Shown in pieces: positions 56,571 to 64,000 of a stretch of 64,000 nucleotides of DNA (its first letter is position 1; each line of letters opens with the position of its first letter). The notes under the pieces were generated by a model. That model saw nothing but the letters and a program-made list of their open reading frames with translations, did no database searches and had not been told where the DNA came from. This DNA is from Herbaspirillum sp. GTDB lineage: Bacteria > Pseudomonadota > Gammaproteobacteria > Burkholderiales > Burkholderiaceae_D. Where the stretch lies: NCBI GenBank assembly GCA_028292625.1, contig JAQGLY010000016.1, forward strand, positions 1-64,000, given 5' to 3'. Made by a program: the position numbers and the translations under genes.

Positions 56571-57176
56571 CTAGGGCAAACGCAATTCGAACAAGGCGCC
56601 GCCGCCGGCGCTGTTGCTGAGCACCGCCATGCCGCGGCTTTCGTCTTTGACATGGGCGGCGGCGATGGCATTGCACAGATCCATGCCGAGTCCGGTGGAA
56701 TGGGTTTTTTCCTTGGCGCCGAGGCCGGGGCCATCGTCGCGCACGGTCAGGGACAGATAGCCGTCGCGCTGCACGCAACCGAGCTCGATGCGCGAGCGCG
56801 CAAAGCGCATCGCATTCTGCAACGCGGCTTCCAGCGCCAGCGCGACCAGGTTTTCATCGAAAAACGCCACCGCCGGCATGTCCGTCGTATCGACCGACAA
56901 CGCCACGCCGGTCTTGCCGCTGCGCAGCTGATGCGTCAGCGAGGTCAGGAAATCCGCCGGCGACACCGAATCGATCTGCGCCGCCAACCCGCTCGACGAT
57001 GCCTTGTACAAGGTCAGGAATCCGATCAGTTTATCCTGCAGGTTCAGACAGATCGCATGCGCATGCTCGGCGCGGCCGGGCGCGGGCGCATCGACCATTT
57101 GCTGCAATTCGCCCTCCAGCACGGCGAGCGCATTCTTGATGTCATGCACGATGATGGCCGACAGTCTCGGGTCCAT
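56571..57176 (-). CDS. small soluble histidine kinase without sensor domain
   Basis: A 201-residue kinase. A putative H-box IIVHDIKNALAVLEG (His11) starts the protein, so there is no input domain. The HATPase domain has EAALQNAMRFA (N box), VRDDGPGLG and STGLGMDLCNAI. The gene follows the receiver-TPR gene with only 2 bases between (TGAGTATG), so both are translated together. The kinase probably phosphorylates the neighbour's receiver and takes its input through it or through the TPR scaffold. Confidence 0.85.
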   Translation of the reverse strand: MDPRLSAIIVHDIKNALAVLEGELQQMVDAPAPGRAEHAHAICLNLQDKLIGFLTLYKASSSGLAAQIDSVSPADFLTSLTHQLRSGKTGVALSVDTTDMPAVAFFDENLVALALEAALQNAMRFARSRIELGCVQRDGYLSLTVRDDGPGLGAKEKTHSTGLGMDLCNAIAAAHVKDESRGMAVLSNSAGGGALFELRLP

Positions 57177-57178
57177 AC

Positions 57179-58807
57179 TCAGATCTTTATTGGATGATTG
57201 TTAAGCGTACGACGCAAAAACAGATGCATTTTTGCGACACGGTCGTTGCCGGGAAGCAATTTATCCAATTTTGACAGATAACCGGTAACGCGGGTCACAT
57301 AATCGCGTTCCACACCTTTCTGGCTCATCCACAGCAAATAGATCTGCGCCGCCGATAGCAGCACGCCGGTATTGTCCGGCATGCTGCTCAGCGCTTCTTC
57401 CAGCTTGGCCAGCGACGCCTCGAACTGCGCCGAACGCATCAAAGCCTGGGCTTCGGCGACAATATTCATGCAATGCTTGACCGGGTCTTCGATCAGCTCC
57501 GCCACCAGCGTTTCCTTGCCGGCGTCGCCTAGCACGCGTTTGGCCTGCGCCAGCAATGCGCGGTTTTCGTGATCCGATTTCACGGCGGCCGAGATCAGCG
57601 CCGCGCCCTCGTCGTCGCGGCCGACCGCAAACGCCGCCCGCGCCAGCAACAGCGTCGCATTGACGCCGGGGGTTTCGCCTGCCTTCTGCTGCGCGACTTC
57701 GAAGGCCTGCTCGGCCTGCTCAAGGTCGCCCAGTTTGACGTAGGCCTGCGCCTGCATCGCCGCCTGCGCGCAGAGAAATGCATTGGATTCGGCATACCTG
57801 AGCGGCACGCCGTTAAACACTTTCAGCGCCGCTTCGCCATCGCCGGTATCGACATACACCTGTGCCAGCGAAATCAGATCCGACGCTTGTCCGGTCATCG
57901 ATCCCTTGCTCAATTTGACGACCTGCGAAAACGCCTCCCCGGCCTGGGCCAGCTCGCCGATCTTGTAGGCCGCATCGCCGACCAGCCGGCTGCGCGGCGC
58001 CGACGGCACCACCCGCGCGGAACGGGCCAGCGCGTTCAGCGCCGCATTGTCGTCGCCGGTCATGCCGGCAATATGCGCCAGCAAATCGTAAGCCTCGATA
58101 TATTGGGGATTTTTGATCAGTATCGCCTCGACCATCGCCCGCGCCTTGGCCGGCTCGCCGGCGGCGATTTCGCATTTGGCCAGGCCGAGCGAAGCCCAGA
58201 TCAGATCGTCGCGCAGCGCCAGCGCACGCCGGTAAAGTTCGCCGGCTTCGTCGGGCCGCTGCAGTTCCAGCAGCATGCGGCCCTTGAGCTTGAGGATGTC
58301 GACAATCCATTTGGGTTCCGCCGCCAGCACCTGGTCGCAGGCGGCGACCGCGCCGGCTGTGTCCTTGCGCGCGATGCAGTCGGTGATCGGCAGAAAGGTG
58401 TTTTGCTTGTCCAGCATGCGCCCGATACGCTCTGCCAGCTTGGTGGCGGTCAACGGCTTGAGCATATAAGCGTCGGGCTTGAATTCGGCCGCGCCGGCCA
58501 CCGAGCTGTAACTGGTCTCCGCCGTCACCATGATGAAAATGGTGGATTCGGGCAGCAAGTTGTGAGAGCGGAAATACTCCAGCAGATGCTGGCCGTTGGT
58601 CTCCCGATTCAGGTTGTAATCGCAGACGATGACGTCGTAACTGTTTTTCTGAACGAACTGAATCGCTTCATCGGGCGTAGCCGCCTGATCGACACGCGTC
58701 ATGCCCAGTTGACCCAGATGCAGACGGATGTTCTGGCGCATGCCGGCCAGATCGTCGATCACCAGCGAACGCAGCGTCGCAAGACGGCTAAAAGAAACGG
58801 ATGCCAT
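57179..58807 (-). CDS. response regulator receiver-TPR protein
   Basis: A 542-residue protein. The receiver (about 12-130) has VIDDLAG, the phospho-acceptor Asp63 in VCDYNLN and Lys in AYMLKPLTATK. The rest (150-530) is TPR-like helical repeats (AIQ..., ALRDDLIWASLGLAKCEIAAGEP, YDLLAHIAGMTGDDNAALNAL). There is no DNA-binding or enzyme domain, so output is by protein-protein contacts. It is coupled to the sensorless kinase, and follows the CoaD-HD gene by 138 bases on the same strand. Confidence 0.87.
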   Translation of the reverse strand: MASVSFSRLATLRSLVIDDLAGMRQNIRLHLGQLGMTRVDQAATPDEAIQFVQKNSYDVIVCDYNLNRETNGQHLLEYFRSHNLLPESTIFIMVTAETSYSSVAGAAEFKPDAYMLKPLTATKLAERIGRMLDKQNTFLPITDCIARKDTAGAVAACDQVLAAEPKWIVDILKLKGRMLLELQRPDEAGELYRRALALRDDLIWASLGLAKCEIAAGEPAKARAMVEAILIKNPQYIEAYDLLAHIAGMTGDDNAALNALARSARVVPSAPRSRLVGDAAYKIGELAQAGEAFSQVVKLSKGSMTGQASDLISLAQVYVDTGDGEAALKVFNGVPLRYAESNAFLCAQAAMQAQAYVKLGDLEQAEQAFEVAQQKAGETPGVNATLLLARAAFAVGRDDEGAALISAAVKSDHENRALLAQAKRVLGDAGKETLVAELIEDPVKHCMNIVAEAQALMRSAQFEASLAKLEEALSSMPDNTGVLLSAAQIYLLWMSQKGVERDYVTRVTGYLSKLDKLLPGNDRVAKMHLFLRRTLNNHPIKI

Positions 58808-58945
58808 AGATGGAAACTTGCAAATATAGAAACAATTGAAGAGGGCGCAATCGTACTATAGAAGGGGCGCGAGAAGGGCGCCGATAAGGTGGCATAAAAT
58901 GCCGCGATTCGGACAATCGAAGCCGTATCCGGCTGCAAAACCGGT

Positions 58946-60184
58946 TTATGCGCCGGGCAAGTCCTCCAGGCGGCCGATTTCGCGGCTCAGGTTGGCGATG
59001 GCGCTGCGATTGTATTGGGTCGCGAAATACGGATCCCGATACAGGCGTCCGGCGGCGGCCCGATCCCGCAATTGCGTCATCACCCGCATGCGCCAGGGCC
59101 GGTATTCCGCATCGGGCACCTGGCTTTGTTCATCGCGCACCGCCTGGGCATACATATCGTAGACATCCTCTTCCTGCCCGAAAATGGCCAGATCGACGGA
59201 CTGTATCGTGTCTTTCAATGGATGCGCGACGGCCGGTTCCCGCGAGTGATCGGTCGCGCGGATCAAATCGGCAACCTGATCCGCGGCGGCCGGATCGAGC
59301 CCGCTTTCCAGCCATAAGCAGGCGCTGCGTTCCACGTCCGAGGCGGCCGTGGCGGCCGCGCTTGCCGCGGTGGCGCCCTTCTTGTCGTTCGCGCCCCGGT
59401 TCGCCGCACGCTTGCTGCCGAGATTTCTGCATTCGCCGCCATACACCCCATCGTGAAACCAGAATGCTTTCTTCAGCAGCACCAGCGCCTCCGGCGTGGC
59501 CGCGGTATTCAATCCCCACACCCGGATTTCGGTCAAACCGTGCACCAGATGGTCCAGATTACGATAATGCCGCAGCGAGCCGCCGTAGCTGGTGTCGCCG
59601 ATCAGGCGCTCGAACCACTCATCGGCCTGGCGTATCGCTTGCGGCGTCACGCCCGCTGCGCTGTATTGCCACAGCGCCTCCCATTCCTTGCGCAGCCATT
59701 CCAACAGCCAAGCCCGATGTGCCGGGCCCGGGATGAATTTGCTGACGTTCCAGTTCCAGCCGACCGGCCCCTGCAGCATGGCGACGAAACTGGAGCTGAC
59801 CGATCCCAGATCGCGCGGCGGCATCACGAAAATGGTCTTCGCGCCGTGCAGCACGTCGACATTGGTTTGCTGAATCAGATTTTCGTAGTCGAAATCGGCG
59901 GTGTTGCGAATGCCGCGGATCAGGTAGTCGATGCCGTGTTTTTTGGCCGCGCGGGCCGTGTAATCGCCTTTGACGATAATCACGCGCACATTGTGCCAAC
60001 CGCGTTCGGCGGCGCTCTGCTCAATGATCTGCTTGCGTTTTTCGGCCGGAAATTGCGGCCGCTTGGCGGAATTTTCGGACAGGAACACGGTCACTTCGTC
60101 GGCCAGCGAACGGGCTTCTTCGATCACCCACATATGACCGTTGGTGATCGGGTCCAAAGTGCCGGAAAAGGCTATTTTTTTCAT
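58946..60184 (-). CDS. CoaD-type phosphopantetheine adenylyltransferase fused to a COG4339 HD-domain
   Basis: A 412-residue two-domain protein. Residues 1-165 are a full CoaD-like domain. It has GTLDPITNGH with His17, Lys41 in SAKRP, Arg90 in YLIRGIRNTADFDYE and the SSSF motif near 130, so the key catalytic residues for joining 4'-phosphopantetheine and ATP are present. Residues 175-410 resemble the metal-dependent HD phosphohydrolases of COG4339 (RHYRNLDHLVHGL, FWFHDGVYGG with His244-Asp245, RATDHSREP, VDLAIFGQ). One usual His (YHN) is Arg, and an Ala-rich insert (about 257-282) breaks the second domain. Its reaction is unknown. Confidence 0.78.
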   Translation of the reverse strand: MKKIAFSGTLDPITNGHMWVIEEARSLADEVTVFLSENSAKRPQFPAEKRKQIIEQSAAERGWHNVRVIIVKGDYTARAAKKHGIDYLIRGIRNTADFDYENLIQQTNVDVLHGAKTIFVMPPRDLGSVSSSFVAMLQGPVGWNWNVSKFIPGPAHRAWLLEWLRKEWEALWQYSAAGVTPQAIRQADEWFERLIGDTSYGGSLRHYRNLDHLVHGLTEIRVWGLNTAATPEALVLLKKAFWFHDGVYGGECRNLGSKRAANRGANDKKGATAASAAATAASDVERSACLWLESGLDPAAADQVADLIRATDHSREPAVAHPLKDTIQSVDLAIFGQEEDVYDMYAQAVRDEQSQVPDAEYRPWRMRVMTQLRDRAAAGRLYRDPYFATQYNRSAIANLSREIGRLEDLPGA

Positions 60185-60202
60185 AAGCGGCCGGAATAAC
60201 GG

Positions 60203-60490
60203 TCAAGTCCCGCTATCGTCGCAAAAAGCGGCCAGGAATGTGCTGACGCTGGGAATGGCCGGATCTTCTTCGTAAATCTGCAATGCAAATGCGCGGGCCT
60301 TGTCCATCAGGCCGCTTTCCTTGGCCGCATAAAAGCCCTGCAGTCGACCCTGTATCCGATACACTCCCTCGAACGCATCGATATTGTCTTCGATCAAACT
60401 GAGCGCGCCGCTGTAATCGTGCTTCTGACGCAACGAGGCAGCTTCGATAATCAATTCTTTGGGGGGTTTTAAATGCTTGTTCGACACCAT
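60203..60490 (-). CDS. small helical (TPR-like) protein upstream of the CoaD-HD gene
   Basis: A 95-residue cytoplasmic protein starting MVSNKHLKPPKELIIEAASL. Its helices (LRQKHDYSGALSLIEDNID, GFYAAKESGLMDKARAFALQIYEED) look like two TPR units. AAGGA lies 6 bases before the ATG at 60490. Its stop lies 18 bases from the CoaD-HD start, so they form an operon, and it may be a partner of that fusion. I do not recognise a family. Confidence 0.65.
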   Translation of the reverse strand: MVSNKHLKPPKELIIEAASLRQKHDYSGALSLIEDNIDAFEGVYRIQGRLQGFYAAKESGLMDKARAFALQIYEEDPAIPSVSTFLAAFCDDSGT

Positions 60491-60703
60491 CGGAAATCCT
60501 TGTTTAACACGGAGCGCTCCCACGCTCTGGGCGGTCATCCGTGATAATCGATGGAGGCCGCCAGCCCGGTCAGGGTCTGTAATTCGTTTGTTGATCATAC
60601 ATCAATTTCCAGACGCCATTCTCACGGACGGATCGGTAAACGTAAACAATTGATAACACCGCCGCGAGCGCGCCCTTCGGGCAAATCGCGTTAAGGGGAG
60701 CTC

Positions 60704-61318
60704 ATGACCCGTTATTGCATAGCGCCAGAACGCCGCAAGCTGCTCGTTCGCATCGGCGCCGCCGGTTTGCATACATGGCTGACGTTGCCGGCGGCGTTGG
60801 CGGCATCGAACCCATCCGACCCGGCGACGCCGACCGAGATCACTGTCGAACGTAGTGAGCGGGACGGCTATCCGGTGTTCGATATCCATGCCGGCATCAC
60901 GGTCGCGGCGCCGCCGCAACGCGTCTGGCAGGTCTTGACCGATTACGACCGCTTGGCCGAATTCGTGCCGAATCTGATTTCTTCTCGCTTGATTTCGCGC
61001 CACGGCAACGAATGCGTCGTCGTGCAGGAAGGCTACGGCCGCTTCCTGTTCGTCAAACAGAAGATCGATCTGTTATTGCAGGCGCAGGAAGTTCCGCAAA
61101 CCAGCATTGCGTTAACGTTGTTGCGGGGGAATATGCATGAATACCGCGCCGAATGGCGGCTTAATCGGGTCGAAGCAAACGCGACGCAGCTGATCTATAC
61201 CGGCGCCATCGCGCCCGCGTTTTATGTGCCGGCGCTGTTCGGCACGGCCTTGATCAAAAGCGATTTGCGCAATATGATCGCGGCCGTCGCCAGGGAAATG
61301 GAAAAGACCGCGCCGTGA
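60704..61318 (+). CDS. exported SRPBCC (polyketide cyclase/START fold) protein
   Basis: A 204-residue protein. A twin-Arg signal-like stretch (RRKLLVRIGAAGLHTWLTLP) precedes an SRPBCC domain: ITVAAPPQRVWQVLTDYDRLAEFVPNLISSR and, later, VVQEGYGRFLFVKQKIDLLLQ. AAGGGGAG lies 3 bases before the ATG. The fold is a hydrophobic-ligand pocket, so lipid or aromatic binding is expected. It is alone and convergent with the Tyr-rich gene. Export by Tat rather than Sec is possible but not sure. Confidence 0.82.
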   Translation: MTRYCIAPERRKLLVRIGAAGLHTWLTLPAALAASNPSDPATPTEITVERSERDGYPVFDIHAGITVAAPPQRVWQVLTDYDRLAEFVPNLISSRLISRHGNECVVVQEGYGRFLFVKQKIDLLLQAQEVPQTSIALTLLRGNMHEYRAEWRLNRVEANATQLIYTGAIAPAFYVPALFGTALIKSDLRNMIAAVAREMEKTAP

Positions 61319-61365
61319 ACTGAACCGGGCGCGGCGAGCGGGACTTTTCGCTCTCAGTCTACCGC

Positions 61366-61391
61366 GAAGATCGGCCCGCGGACCGATCTTC
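61366..61391. terminator. bidirectional stem-loop between convergent genes
   Basis: GAAGATCGG and CCGATCTTC form a perfect 9-bp stem with an 8-base GC-rich loop, between the stops of the SRPBCC and Tyr-rich protein genes. It lacks a long T run. Confidence 0.55.
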
Positions 61392-61411
61392 TATTGCTGC
61401 CGACGGCTGTA

Positions 61412-61786
61412 TCAACGTTGATAATAACCGTCGCGGACATAGCCGTCACGACGATAGCCATCGCGATAATAAGCATCCCTAGGATGATAGGCGCGCTCGT
61501 AGACGACCGGGCGCGGCTGGTAATAGCGCGGGGGAGGGGCCTGATAATAAACGGGGGCCGGCGCCTGGTAATAAACCGGCTGCGGCGGTTCCACATAGAC
61601 CCGTTGCGGCGGCTCTCGATAGACAGACGGCTGCACCGCGTTCGCAATCAGGGATCCCACCACCACCGCACCTAATACACCGGCAGCCACGCCGACGCCT
61701 CGGTCGCCGGCGAACGCCCCGGTCGATACCGAAGAAGCCAACACACCGACCACCAGCAGAGCAGCTAAACTTTTTTTGCCAACCAT
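61412..61786 (-). CDS. small secreted Tyr/Pro-rich repeat protein
   Basis: A 124-residue protein. The signal peptide (MVGKKSLAALLVVGVLASSV) and a Gly/Ala-rich helix precede a Tyr/Pro-rich tail (about 55-95) with repeats PVYYQAP, then YRDGY/RRDGYVRDGYYQ. GAGGAG lies 6 bases before the ATG, a strong ribosome binding site. The repeats resemble cell-surface or matrix linker proteins, or glycine-zipper proteins of the OmpA-adjacent type, but no family is certain. It is a single gene. Confidence 0.7.
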   Translation of the reverse strand: MVGKKSLAALLVVGVLASSVSTGAFAGDRGVGVAAGVLGAVVVGSLIANAVQPSVYREPPQRVYVEPPQPVYYQAPAPVYYQAPPPRYYQPRPVVYERAYHPRDAYYRDGYRRDGYVRDGYYQR

Positions 61787-61904
61787 GATGTACTCCTCAA
61801 AGTAAGCGCTTCATTCGCGCCACGATTGAAATATAGAGTACTTTTCCGCCATTGCAGCCCGCCGGCGGAATTCCTTACATTTGATACGGAGTAGGTAGGG
61901 GAGC

Positions 61905-63458
61905 CTACAATCCGGAAACATTAGCTCTATAAAACGCTACAAATTCCGTTACCGGCAGCGCCTTCGAAAACAGCCATCCCTGACCGTATTCCACTTCTCT
62001 AGCCAGCAGATAATCGGCCTGCGCCTGATGTTCTATCCCCTCGGCGACGATTTTCAGCTTCAGGGTCTTCGCCATATCGATGATATGCGGCGTCACACTG
62101 CTGGTGGCCGAATCGGTGCACACGGTGTCGATAAAGGACTTATCGATTTTCAATGCGTCCAGCGGCAGATCCTGCAAATAAGACAGGCTGGAATAACCGG
62201 TGCCGAAATCGTCGATCACCACCGCATAGCCGGATGCGCGCGCCCGCTCCAGCGTGGCGCGCGCCGCCGTCACATCCATGAAACCGCGTTCGGTCGCTTC
62301 CAGCCAGATCTGATCGGCCGCGATGCCGGTCCCTTTCAGCGCGGCGTCGATGAAGTCGAGAATGCGGCCGGTGCGGATATCCTGCGCGCTCAAATTGATC
62401 GCGATATGCAAGCTGCGGTTTTGTTCCAGCAGTGCGCCCAACTCGGCGATCGTCGTCCGCACCACCTGATCGGTAATCGGCAGGATCAGTCCGCTTTCTT
62501 CGGCCAGCGGAATGAACGAATCCGGCCCGACCAGCGCGCCGTTCGGCTGACGCCACCGCACCAGCGCCTCGGCGCCGACGCAGCGGCCGGTTTTCAGTTC
62601 GATCAGCGGCTGATAGTGCGCCACGAATTCGCGCCGCCGCACCGCGGCGGCCAATTCGCCACGCGCGGACAAGCGCCGACGCGACAGCCAGCCGACCAGC
62701 GCGACAAACAGCGCGGCCAATACCATCCCGACCGGCAGCATCAGCATCTGCTGTCTGCGCAATCGCTCAAGCACTCTGCTGCGCTGTTCGATGACCACCG
62801 CTTTGAGGCCCGACGTTTCATGCACGACGATCCACTTGTCGGCTGCGATCTGCGTGCTGCCATCTTTCAATACCCTGTTCACCAATGCCTGATCGGGCTC
62901 GTGCAAGGTTCCCAGCACCAGCCCGTTTTCGGTCGCGACCGCCAGTTGAATATCGCCGTCGGCCACAATATCGACGAAGCGCCTCGGGTCGGCCAGCGCG
63001 TCATGGTTTTTGTAGCGCAACGCGGTCTTCAAATTGCCGTTACTGATTTTCGGATACACGTTCAGCGTCACGGCCAAGCCGTCCGCAGCCGTAAAATCCG
63101 GCGCCGGCAGATCGATGTCGGTCTGCGTGATTCCCCAGGATGAGCACTTCAGCTTGCCGTTTTCAAAATAGCCGATTTCGTCGAGCGTGCGCGAATCCGT
63201 GGTGATTTTGCGCATCAGCTCGATATGCGCAGCGGAGCAGGGTGGCACATCCAGTTTTTCAAAAACCCGCAGTGCCTTGTCGATTTCATCGAACGACCGC
63301 CGGGTGCGTTCGATGGCGCGATCCGCGATCTCGGTCAGCCGCTCCTGTTCCCCCGCCACCGCGCGGTCCCATGAAAAATACATGACCGAGGCAATCGGAG
63401 CGATGGCGCCGATCGAGGCGACCACGATCGACAACAGAATGATGCATTTGCGATTCAT
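61905..63458 (-). CDS. CSS-motif EAL phosphodiesterase (PdeC-like)
   Basis: A 517-residue membrane enzyme. Two helices (about 5-28 and 233-257) enclose a periplasmic CSS domain with Cys residues in PPCSAAHIE and KCSSWG, the redox/DsbA-linked pair of PdeC-like proteins. The cytoplasmic EAL domain (about 275-510) keeps [29 protein letters not shown] and KIDKSF, so it should degrade c-di-GMP. No GGDEF is present. It stands alone. Disulfide state may set its activity, as in PdeC. Confidence 0.9.
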   Translation of the reverse strand: MNRKCIILLSIVVASIGAIAPIASVMYFSWDRAVAGEQERLTEIADRAIERTRRSFDEIDKALRVFEKLDVPPCSAAHIELMRKITTDSRTLDEIGYFENGKLKCSSWGITQTDIDLPAPDFTAADGLAVTLNVYPKISNGNLKTALRYKNHDALADPRRFVDIVADGDIQLAVATENGLVLGTLHEPDQALVNRVLKDGSTQIAADKWIVVHETSGLKAVVIEQRSRVLERLRRQQMLMLPVGMVLAALFVALVGWLSRRRLSARGELAAAVRRREFVAHYQPLIELKTGRCVGAEALVRWRQPNGALVGPDSFIPLAEESGLILPITDQVVRTTIAELGALLEQNRSLHIAINLSAQDIRTGRILDFIDAALKGTGIAADQIWLEATERGFMDVTAARATLERARASGYAVVIDDFGTGYSSLSYLQDLPLDALKIDKSFIDTVCTDSATSSVTPHIIDMAKTLKLKIVAEGIEHQAQADYLLAREVEYGQGWLFSKALPVTEFVAFYRANVSGL

Positions 63459-63731
63459 GCTTGATCTTTTTGGAATGAACGTTCACCGCATCGGCGCGCG
63501 ATCCGCCGCCGGCCTGCCGCCGCGGCGAGTTCGCAAAACGACATGGAATCACTTCGTGGCGCCGCCGTCAATCGCCGGCGGCCGAATTCTCTGCTCCGTC
63601 GCGCCGCTGCCGGCTTGGGGCTGCCGTTGTTTGCCCGGGATAACTGGCAAATGTACGGTGACGGGATTTGCCGCAACAAACCTAGGATAGGGCCTTGCCG
63701 AATCGGCGGACCATTTTTATTGGGGAAAAGC

Positions 63732-64000
63732 ATGCGCATATTGGTACTAGGCAGCGGCATCATAGGCGTCACCACCGCCTACTATCTGACGCGCGCCGGC
63801 CATCAGGTCACCGTAATCGACCATGCAGCGGGACCGGCGCAGGACGCCAGCTTCGCCAACGCGGGCCAGATCTCGCCCGGATGCGCATCGCCGTGGGCCG
63901 CGCCCGGCACGCCGCTGAAAGCGATGAAATGGATGATGCAAAGGCATGCGCCGTTCGCGATGGCGCCTGACGGCACGCTGCTGCAATTGCGATGGCTGTG
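63732..64000 (+). CDS. dadA: D-amino acid dehydrogenase small subunit (partial, cut by window edge)
   Basis: The first 89 residues. [32 protein letters not shown] is the FAD-binding dinucleotide fold, and [29 protein letters not shown] is the DadA marker. DadA oxidises D-amino acids (chiefly D-alanine) to keto acids with electrons to quinone. GGGGAAAA precedes the ATG at 63732. The rest lies outside the window, so completeness cannot be judged. Confidence 0.9.
   Translation, partial: MRILVLGSGIIGVTTAYYLTRAGHQVTVIDHAAGPAQDASFANAGQISPGCASPWAAPGTPLKAMKWMMQRHAPFAMAPDGTLLQLRWL

Overview
The window is chromosomal DNA from a high-GC betaproteobacterium, most likely Burkholderiales of the Oxalobacteraceae type. 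The evidence is the gene content and order: ubiK-comM, the block DUF1840-rsmB-DUF4390-ntrY-ntrX-like, small DUF3567 and DUF3717 proteins, a TIGR01841-type phasin, and a MnmC fusion protein. This placement is inferred from family knowledge, not from a search. I recognised no rRNA, tRNA, CRISPR array, phage gene or full insertion sequence.

Layout. 1-2.6 kb: the 5' part of a TorF-type porin with a sigma-54-like promoter, then ubiK and comM. 2.6-12.4 kb: an accessory-looking block. It holds an EF-hand protein, a two-component system, a peptide-type ABC importer interrupted by a 271-bp MITE-like element, and an M14-family deacylase behind a strong sigma-54-like promoter. It ends in a decayed copy of the comM 3' end in the same orientation as the intact gene, so the block is bracketed by direct repeats of comM. 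12.4-19 kb: a lipoprotein, DUF1840, rsmB, DUF4390, ntrY and a receiver-Fis protein without an AAA+ domain. 19-27 kb: kup, DUF3717, a patatin-like lipase, a phasin, a COG2509 flavoprotein and MnmC, whose methyltransferase half looks inactivated.

27.4-32.2 kb: a marR-emrB-type MFS-outer membrane factor-emrA efflux operon. 32-41 kb: trpS, a LysR regulator and a convergent three-gene RND efflux operon. 41-43 kb: a hydrolase-fold protein lacking its catalytic Ser and His, a 61-residue membrane peptide and a divergent TetR regulator. 43-52 kb: LysR regulators, a DedA-rhodanese fusion, ribA, azoR, pirin and a CHASE-PAS-GGDEF-EAL protein. 52-57 kb: a ChaC-like protein, OsmC, glgP followed by REP-like hairpins, and an intact alpha/beta hydrolase. 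56.6-60.5 kb (minus strand): a small TPR-like protein, a CoaD-HD fusion, a receiver-TPR protein and a sensorless kinase. 60.7-64 kb: an SRPBCC protein, a Tyr-rich secreted protein, a CSS-type EAL phosphodiesterase and the start of dadA.

How the parts may work together. The porin promoter and the importer/deacylase promoter both look sigma-54 dependent, which suggests nitrogen scavenging. Three export-related clusters (MFS, RND, and TetR with the pseudo-hydrolase) sit within 15 kb. Two cyclic-di-GMP proteins, three histidine kinases and three receiver proteins give the window a heavy signalling load. The points most worth testing are the comM-bracketed block, the CoaD-HD fusion, the pseudo-hydrolase with its small membrane peptide, the MITE inside the ABC operon and the degenerate MnmC methyltransferase domain.
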